Shown here: piece after piece, positions 5,367-9,497 of the stretch
How positions within the stretch are numbered: the stretch's first letter is position 1
Layout: every line of letters begins with the position of its first letter
DNA from: Lachnospiraceae bacterium OF09-6
GTDB taxonomy: Bacteria > Bacillota > Clostridia > Lachnospirales > Lachnospiraceae
Direction: 5' to 3'
DNA: 9,497 nt
Assembly (NCBI GenBank): GCA_003435055.1
Contig: QUMM01000055.1
Span: 1 to 9,497 of the forward strand
Made by a program: the position numbers and the translations under genes
The notes under the pieces: model-generated
Database searches by the model: none
What the model was told of the DNA's origin: nothing
What the model saw: the letters and a program-made list of their open reading frames with translations, nothing else

Positions 5367-6283
5367 GTTATTTCCTCCGTATTTTCTTCAATATTTTTAT
5401 TTTGTTTTCCGTCTCCGAAGCCGAAGCGGAAACTCACGGCCGCTGTGGGACAGGCGCTGACGCACATCCCGCAGCGGATACACTCGGTATGGTCGGGCGT
5501 TTTCGTCACATCCACGTCCATTTTACAGACCTTGGCACATTTCCCGCAGGAAATGCACTTATTTTCGTCCACCTTCATCTGGAATATGGACACCCGATTA
5601 AAGAGGGCGTAAAATGCGCCCAGCGGGCAGAGCCACTTGCAAAACGGTCGGTAGAACAGTACGCTCAGCACGATCACCGACAGCAGGATACTGAACTTCC
5701 ATGTAAACAGCTTGCCCAGCGCCGCCCGGATGCCGGAATTGGCAAGGGACAGCGGTATGGCTCCCTCCAGCACGCCTTGTGGGCAGATGTATTTGCAGAA
5801 GAAGGGGTCGCCCATGCCCACGTCGTTCACAAGGAACGCCGGCAGCAGGAGGACCATCACCAGTAGGACAGCGTACTTGAGGTATGTCAGGGGCTTGAGC
5901 TTCTTTGTGGAGAGCTTCTTTGTCGGGATCCTATGCAGCAGCTCCTGAAACCAGCCGAAGGGACAGAGGAAGCCGCAGATAAAGCGCCCCAGCAGCACGC
6001 CCAGCAGAATGAGAAAGCCCGTGATATAATAGGAGAAGCTGAACTTGGACGAGCCCACCACTGCCTGAAACGCCCCGATGGGGCAGGCTCCGGAGGCCGC
6101 CGGACAGGAGTAGCAGTTCAGCCCCGGCACGCAGACGGTTTTCCCAGCGCCCTGATACAGTCCTCCCTTGAGAAAGTTCGGCAGGTGCAGGTTGGTCAGC
6201 AGCGTCGCACCCACCTGAATCCAGTCCCGGAAGCGAGACATGGTCTGCGAAACGCCTGAAAGCTTCTTATCCAATGCCCACAC
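5363..6283 (-). CDS. NapH-like membrane 4Fe-4S electron-transfer protein
   Basis: 306 aa. Hydrophobic segments lie near 85-108, 135-157 and 195-212 with a possible fourth. NapH/MauN-type CxxxCP motifs occur three times: CGFLCPFG (103-110), CKYICPQG (163-170) and CKWLCPLG (215-222). Two classical 4Fe-4S motifs follow: CISCGKCAKVC (243-253) and CIRCGMCVSAC (268-278) with CP. An extra N-terminal set CVPGLNCYSC...CP (51-68) could bind another cluster or form a redox site. Such proteins move electrons between a quinol or cytoplasmic donor and an acceptor across the membrane. Its place between a CXXC peptide and a thioredoxin-like lipoprotein suggests the acceptor is that thiol relay (inference). 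The GTG at 6283 is the longest start; TTG at 6274 has better spacing to GGAG (complement of 6285-6288). It overlaps both neighbours. Confidence 0.85.
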   Translation of the reverse strand: MWALDKKLSGVSQTMSRFRDWIQVGATLLTNLHLPNFLKGGLYQGAGKTVCVPGLNCYSCPAASGACPIGAFQAVVGSSKFSFSYYITGFLILLGVLLGRFICGFLCPFGWFQELLHRIPTKKLSTKKLKPLTYLKYAVLLVMVLLLPAFLVNDVGMGDPFFCKYICPQGVLEGAIPLSLANSGIRAALGKLFTWKFSILLSVIVLSVLFYRPFCKWLCPLGAFYALFNRVSIFQMKVDENKCISCGKCAKVCKMDVDVTKTPDHTECIRCGMCVSACPTAAVSFRFGFGDGKQNKNIEENTEEIT

Positions 6284-6413
6284 ACTCCAGACATAGTTTG
6301 ATGGCTTTGCTCAGCACCGTCGCTACCTCGCCCCGCCATACGCCGAAGCACAGCATGGCGATTCCGGCCATCAGCAACGCGATCTGCGCCGCGGCTTTTT
6401 TCTCACAGTTCAT
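6267..6413 (-). CDS. CD1871A-family small membrane protein with C-terminal CXXC
   Basis: 48 aa, short enough to be missed by gene callers. MNCEKKAAAQIALLMAGIAM has a basic start, then one membrane helix (about 8-26), then a linker and the tail AIKLCLECVGIG with CLEC. This matches CD1871A family CXXC proteins, named after a gene in the C. difficile CTn5 region, as I recall it. The start is ATG at 6413 with AGGGTGA about 6-8 bases upstream; a nearby ATG at 6420 is out of frame and stops at once. Its stop lies inside the start region of the FeS protein gene, so translation is coupled. The C-terminal dithiol probably hands electrons on at the membrane (inference). First gene of the redox operon. 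Confidence 0.8.
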   Translation of the reverse strand: MNCEKKAAAQIALLMAGIAMLCFGVWRGEVATVLSKAIKLCLECVGIG

Positions 6414-6448
6414 TTTTCATCACCCTTTCTGATTTATTTTGTGTCCCC

Positions 6449-6481
6449 ATCATAGCACGGGAGAGTTAAAGTCTCTGTTAA
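6449..6481 (-). promoter_or_regulatory. candidate response-regulator boxes and -10 for the redox operon
   Basis: On the minus strand a TATGAT-type -10 (complement of 6449-6454) lies about 36 bases before the CXXC peptide's ATG. There is no good -35 at 17 bases; TTAACA (complement of 6476-6481) is 21 bases away. Instead GTTAA occurs at 6465-6469 and 6477-6481, 12 bases apart, in the position where OmpR/PhoB-type activators replace a -35. A similar CTTAA is at 6491-6495. This suggests activation by the divergently coded regulator. Confidence 0.4.
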
Positions 6482-6517
6482 GAACGAAAACTTAATGCAA
6501 ACCTTATCTATTTTTGC

Positions 6518-6523
6518 TATAAT
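6518..6523 (+). promoter_or_regulatory. -10 element of the two-component operon
   Basis: A consensus TATAAT lies 41 bases before the response-regulator ATG. The -35 position (6495-6500, ATGCAA) is poor, again fitting activator help, with the GTTAA/CTTAA repeats just upstream. The RBS AGGAGGG (6553-6559) is strong and 5 bases from the ATG at 6565. Confidence 0.55.
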
Positions 6524-6564
6524 GAAAACAACACAAAAACGAAGAAATAAAAAGGAGGGCTCTT

Positions 6565-7241
6565 ATGCACCTTTTAGTAATTGAAGATGAACGCGCCCTG
6601 TGCGAAACCATCGTCCGCAGCCTACGACGCCAGGCATACAGCGTGGACTGCTGCTATGACGGGGAGAATGCGCTGGAGCTTCTGGGCGTGGAACGCTACG
6701 ATCTGGTACTGCTGGATCTGAACCTGCCGGGGAAGGACGGCATGACAGTGCTGCGCACCCTGCGGCAGACTGACCGGGAGACAAAGGTGCTGATCCTCTC
6801 CGCCCGGGATGAGGTGGAGGATAAGGTGGATGGACTGGACGCTGGAGCCAACGACTATCTGGCGAAGCCTTCCACTTAGCTGAATTGGAGGCTCGCATCC
6901 GCAGTCTGACCCTGCGGCAGTTCACCCAGCAGGATGTGCTGCTAAGCTGCGGAGGCCTGACCTTTGACACCCGCTCCCGTACCGCCACCGTCAACGGGCA
7001 GACACTGACGCTCACCCGGAAGGAAACGGGAATCCTGGAATACCTGATGGTGCATCAAGGAAGGCCAGTAAGTCAGGAGGAGCTGATGGATCACGTTTGG
7101 GACAATAGCGTGGACAGCTTCAGCAATTCCATTCGCGTCCACATCTCCGCCCTGCGCAAAAAGCTCCGCGCCGTGCTGGGCTATGATCCCATCCGCAACC
7201 GCATCGGCGAGGGCTATCTGATGGGAGGCGAGGAGGAATGA
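6565..7241 (+). pseudogene. OmpR/PhoB-type response regulator, frameshifted
   Basis: The receiver domain has acidic residues EDE (7-9), phospho-acceptor Asp51 in LLDLNLPG, Ser79 and Lys101 (LAKP). It then reads ST and stops at 6877-6879. The alternative frame resumes at once with LAELEARIRSLTLRQF, a linker and a winged-helix DNA-binding domain (GGLTFDTRSRTATVNGQTLT, HVW, SIRVHISALRKKLR, IRNRIGEGYLMG). The expected join is KPFHLAELEARI; losing one C from a CCC run at about 6867-6869 explains everything. Without the break it would be about 225 aa, normal for the family. The 3' half could still start at TTG 6885 but has no clear RBS. It overlaps the sensor-kinase gene by 4 bases (ATGA). Probable role: activates the divergent redox operon. 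Confidence 0.88.
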
Positions 7242-8389
7242 AGCGGCTTTCCCTGCAGTGGCGCATTACGCTGATGTCCGTCCTGCTCATCGGCATCACC
7301 TGCGTGGCCATGAATTTGCTGCTGTGCTCCTCCGGTGTGTACTATATGGACACCATTGCGGACAGTTTACAAGGCGGCGGCACGGTGATCCTGAATGATG
7401 GAGAAGCGGCGAGCTTTGACCCGCAGCTCATAGCGCCCAACGAGGAGTTGACCATCGTCGTCGATGGGGTGCAGGGGCGCTTCCGCACCACCAACTGGTA
7501 CATCACGGCGGCGGTAACGCTGCTCAGCGGCATCCTCGCCTATTTCGTCAGCGGACGCGCTCTCAAACCCCTGCGCAGCTTTACCTCACAGGTGGAGCAG
7601 GTGCAGCTGAACAATCTTGCCGATATGAGGATCGATGAAGATGCTATTTCGGAGTTCCGGCAGCTGAGCCGCTCATTCAACCAGATGCTGGAGCGGCTGA
7701 ACAACGCCTTTTCCGCCCAGCGGCAGTTCACCGGCAACGCCGCCCACGAGCTGCGCACGCCACTGGCACTAATGCAGGCGCAGTTGGAGCTTTTTTCCGC
7801 GGAGCATCCTGATGTGCGACCGGAGACGGCAGAGTTCCTCACGCTTTTGCGTGAGCAGACGGAACGGCTGATACAGATGACCAGGACACTGCTGGAGATG
7901 AGCAATCTGCGGCAGGTGGCGCGGAACGAGCGGATCCAGCTCGCTCCCATGATCGAGGAGATCTTCACAGATCTTGCGCCGCTCTCAGATAAGCTCGGCG
8001 TCACGCTGACGGCGGAGGGCGACGGCATTATGACCGGCAGCGATGCACTGATCTACCGGCTGATCTTCAACCTGACGGAGAATGCTGTCAAGTACAACCG
8101 GCCGGGCGGCTCGGTACGGGTTTCTGTCACTCAGGAGTTGGAAAAGCTCCTGCTCCGCGTCTCCGACACCGGCTGCGGCATCCCGGAGGTGTATCAGCGC
8201 AGTATCTTCCAGCCCTTCTTCCGGGTGGACAAGTCTCGCAGCCGGGAATACGGTGGCGCAGGACTGGGGCTCTCACTGGTATGGGAGATCGCCAACCTCC
8301 ACGGCGGCTCCGTTTGGGTAGAGAAAAGTTCGGAGAAGGGCACTACCATTGCGGTGGGGTTGCCAACGCAACAATCAACGAAGCCCTAA
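7238..8389 (+). CDS. HAMP/HisKA sensor histidine kinase
   Basis: 383 aa. TM1 (about 10-32) leads to an external loop of only about 50 residues, then TM2 (about 88-105) and a HAMP linker (SGRALKPLRSFT to EF, 105-140). HisKA carries phospho-acceptor His170 in NAAHELRTPLA. The ATPase has the N box FNLTENAVKYN (277-287), G1 DTGCGIP (310-316), F box FQPFFRVDKSRS and G2 GGAGLGLSL (339-347). All catalytic motifs look intact. The short periplasm-facing sensor region contains no Cys, so direct thiol sensing there is unlikely. It is translationally coupled to the response regulator (ATG overlaps TGA). Its codon use and GC content match the redox operon, so it came in as one module. Confidence 0.93.
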   Translation: MKRLSLQWRITLMSVLLIGITCVAMNLLLCSSGVYYMDTIADSLQGGGTVILNDGEAASFDPQLIAPNEELTIVVDGVQGRFRTTNWYITAAVTLLSGILAYFVSGRALKPLRSFTSQVEQVQLNNLADMRIDEDAISEFRQLSRSFNQMLERLNNAFSAQRQFTGNAAHELRTPLALMQAQLELFSAEHPDVRPETAEFLTLLREQTERLIQMTRTLLEMSNLRQVARNERIQLAPMIEEIFTDLAPLSDKLGVTLTAEGDGIMTGSDALIYRLIFNLTENAVKYNRPGGSVRVSVTQELEKLLLRVSDTGCGIPEVYQRSIFQPFFRVDKSRSREYGGAGLGLSLVWEIANLHGGSVWVEKSSEKGTTIAVGLPTQQSTKP

Positions 8390-8396
8390 AACCCTT

Positions 8397-8565
8397 TTAT
8401 TCGTTTTTCGCCGCTTCGCTTGCCGCTCTGCGGCGCTCCTCTCTGTATGGAGCGGTCAGCCTGTTTTTGAGGTCGGTGTTGTGGGTACGGATGAAGATGG
8501 TGGGGTCTTTCTCGTCAAACTAGATTTCGGTGGTCTTTTTCCTGCTTGGTAGGTCCTGTTCTCAT
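8397..8565 (-). pseudogene. decayed small conjugative-element gene
   Basis: One minus-strand frame reads EQDLPSRKKTTEI, a TAG, then FDEKDPTIFIRTHNTDLKNR, LTAPYREERRRAASEAAKNE and TAA (complement of 8397-8399). It looks like a coding sequence with a nonsense codon (probably Trp to TAG) and a frameshift next to the ATG at 8563-8565, which has AAAGGA 8-13 bases upstream. From memory, related proteins in Tn1549-like elements have about 30-40 residues between a first RLTA and a second RLTAPYSEERR; here only one RLTA remains, as expected for deletion between the two copies. It ends 7 bases from the kinase stop, on the opposite strand. Function unknown. Confidence 0.5.
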
Positions 8566-8569
8566 AGAC

Positions 8570-8977
8570 TTATCCTTTCTGCGGCTCTGTCACGCAATCG
8601 GGTGTTTTTCGGGGATTTTCTTCGGCTCTTGACTTGGGAAAAATGGCGATTTTCAAACAGGAGCGCGCCGGACGATGACTGCCCTTTCCGATGCGCTCCC
8701 ATTCGATAAAATACGTTTTTTCCGGCTCTACACAGGAATCAGCGAGCTTCGTCCCTCGTGACCGCTTTTTCTCTGAGCAGATGGAAGAATCGCCACAGAT
8801 TATTATGTCATCCGTGTCGCTCATAATCAGAAACAGAGCAGTTTTTCTGTCTCCCAGCGTATCCAGTTCCAACTCATCATAGGATGTAACCTCGCGCAGC
8901 TCCGCAATATCAAATACGGCAAGACGCGCACCGCGGGAGATCAGAATACTTTTTGCCGTTTTACCAGTAACAAAATG
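8570..8977 (-). pseudogene. VirD4/TraG-type coupling protein fragment joined to unidentified sequence
   Basis: The minus frame is open from 8977 to TAA (8570-8572). It begins TGKTAKSILISRGARLAVFD and continues IAELREVTSYDELELDTLGD and RKTALFLIMSDTDD, a good match to the middle of Tn1549-type VirD4/TraG coupling ATPases, which pump DNA into the conjugation channel. Then IIICGDSSIC appears, similar to a TIIGNCDSSIF segment that normally lies about 100 residues later. The rest (SEKKRSRGTKLADSCVEPEK to CVTEPQKG) does not match that family in this frame and is unassigned. A stop lies just upstream of 8977, and the Walker A and B regions are absent. It is a non-functional remnant with an internal deletion. 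Confidence 0.65.
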
Positions 8978-9129
8978 TCAATAGTTTTTTAATCACTTTT
9001 TCCCGAAAATGGGCAAAAAAATAGAGCATATGAATTTCCATACACTCCATTTTATATTCTATTTTAAATTTCTCAGATTAAATATAGATTGATATTTTAT
9101 TAAATAGACTCCTATCTCTACTAACACGC
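8978..9129. other. AT-rich intergenic stretch, possible breakpoint region
   Basis: No coding frame is evident. TTTTTCCC (8997-9004) and GGGCAAAAAAA (9011-9021) can pair around GAAAAT, a weak symmetric hairpin, but neither strand has a proper U-tract after it. The sharp change from GC-richer conjugation debris to AT-rich sequence marks a likely junction between the accessory segment and its neighbour. I see no attachment-site repeat. Confidence 0.4.
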
Positions 9130-9497
9130 TTATTTGAAGCACTCTCTAATCTTGTTTGAAATATCAGAATCAACAAAACCTTTCTGTTCCATGTCATCAA
9201 GTATATCACACGCTTTTTCATGTGATAATCCTTTCTTATATGGTCTGTCCTCAGTAAGTGCCTGATAAATATCAATACAAGCCATAATGCGCTCTTGTTC
9301 ATTTAATTCATCAGCAGTTTTTCCAAAAGGATATCCTTTTCCATTTAACTTTTCATGGTGAAGAGCCGCCCAGTCTCTTATTTCTTCAAAATCATCTATC
9401 CCTGACAAAATATAATAGGTATATTCTGCATGATGTTTCATCGTTTTAAATTCTTCATCTGTTAATTTTTCTGGTTTTTCCAGAATTTCATTTCCGA
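9130..9497 (-). CDS. HD-GYP domain protein, C-terminal part (5' end outside window)
   Basis: The frame runs from the window edge to TAA (9130-9132). GNEILEKPEKLTDEEF matches the LP/IPxxILxKPxxLT segment, and MKHHAEY carries the next metal-binding His residues. The signature HHEKLNGKGYPFG is the HHExxDGxGYP motif with Asn in place of Asp, followed by ERIMACIDIYQALTEDRPYK, the usual HD-GYP end. Such domains hydrolyse cyclic-di-GMP or related signals, or act as HD phosphohydrolases in signalling proteins; the N-terminal input domain is not visible. The Asn for Asp change need not abolish activity. Base composition is AT-rich, like the other flank and unlike the redox module. Confidence 0.88.
   Translation of the reverse strand, partial: GNEILEKPEKLTDEEFKTMKHHAEYTYYILSGIDDFEEIRDWAALHHEKLNGKGYPFGKTADELNEQERIMACIDIYQALTEDRPYKKGLSHEKACDILDDMEQKGFVDSDISNKIRECFK

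Noticed and set aside
5342..6259. Plus-strand open frames opposite the FeS protein gene
   Set aside because: They are shadows of a gene with unmistakable 4Fe-4S motifs on the minus strand; the sequences are low-complexity His/Gln/Arg mixtures with no family signal.
8997..9021. Symmetric hairpin as terminator of the HD-GYP gene
   Set aside because: The stem has only three GC pairs and on the minus strand the T-run comes before, not after, the stem. It is also more than 100 bases past the stop.

Overview
The window looks like accessory DNA from a gut-type Firmicute, most likely Clostridia/Lachnospiraceae. The reasons are strong AGGAGG-type ribosome binding sites, a degenerate SPKTG sortase signal, an IS1380-family transposase remnant, an ImmA-like protease, pieces of Tn1549/CTn-like conjugative-element genes (a VirD4/TraG coupling-protein fragment, a DUF6061-like fragment) and a cargo operon containing a CD1871A-type CXXC small protein. 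This assignment rests on family recognition from memory, not on a search.

Layout. 1-890: the tail of an acidic hypothetical protein, then an ImmA/IrrE-family metalloprotease gene, each followed by a hairpin. 891-1472: a perfect 11-bp inverted repeat, a possible minus-strand gene tail, and the 3' end of a sortase-anchored surface protein (Pro/Thr-rich stalk, SPKTG signal) whose 5' part is missing. 1532-2442: a complete minus-strand unit for a secreted protein of unknown function, with terminator, RBS and a good sigmaA-type promoter whose 17-bp spacer holds a dyad. 2443-3556: AT-rich debris, including a decayed gene tail, the 3' end of an IS1380 transposase and, fused head to head with it, a DUF6061-like fragment.

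3585-8389 is a visibly more GC-rich block: a divergent redox module. On the minus strand, reading away from 6440, come a 48-aa CXXC membrane peptide, a NapH-like polytopic 4Fe-4S protein, a lipoprotein plus TlpA/thioredoxin-like unit, and an MsrA-MsrB methionine sulfoxide reductase lipoprotein. On the plus strand lie an OmpR-type response regulator and a HAMP/HisKA sensor kinase. The shared 150-bp intergenic region has candidate direct repeats and -10 elements. The probable scheme is that the kinase senses an envelope signal and switches on the minus operon; the FeS protein and the CXXC peptide carry electrons through the membrane; the TlpA-like protein passes them to the surface MsrAB enzyme, which repairs oxidised methionines. 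This resembles the pneumococcal Etrx-CcdA-MsrAB2 logic, with a polyferredoxin in place of CcdA.

The module is damaged. The MsrAB gene lacks about 50-60 residues in each catalytic domain, both losses in frame. The lipoprotein/thioredoxin unit is split at a direct repeat by an apparent one-base loss. The response regulator has a one-base deletion. Beyond 8390 the minus strand carries two more decayed conjugative-element genes, and the window ends in the 3' part of an HD-GYP domain gene. Overall this is a mosaic graveyard of conjugative-element parts around a redox-repair cargo operon that is itself decaying, or is affected in part by sequencing error at the single-base lesions.
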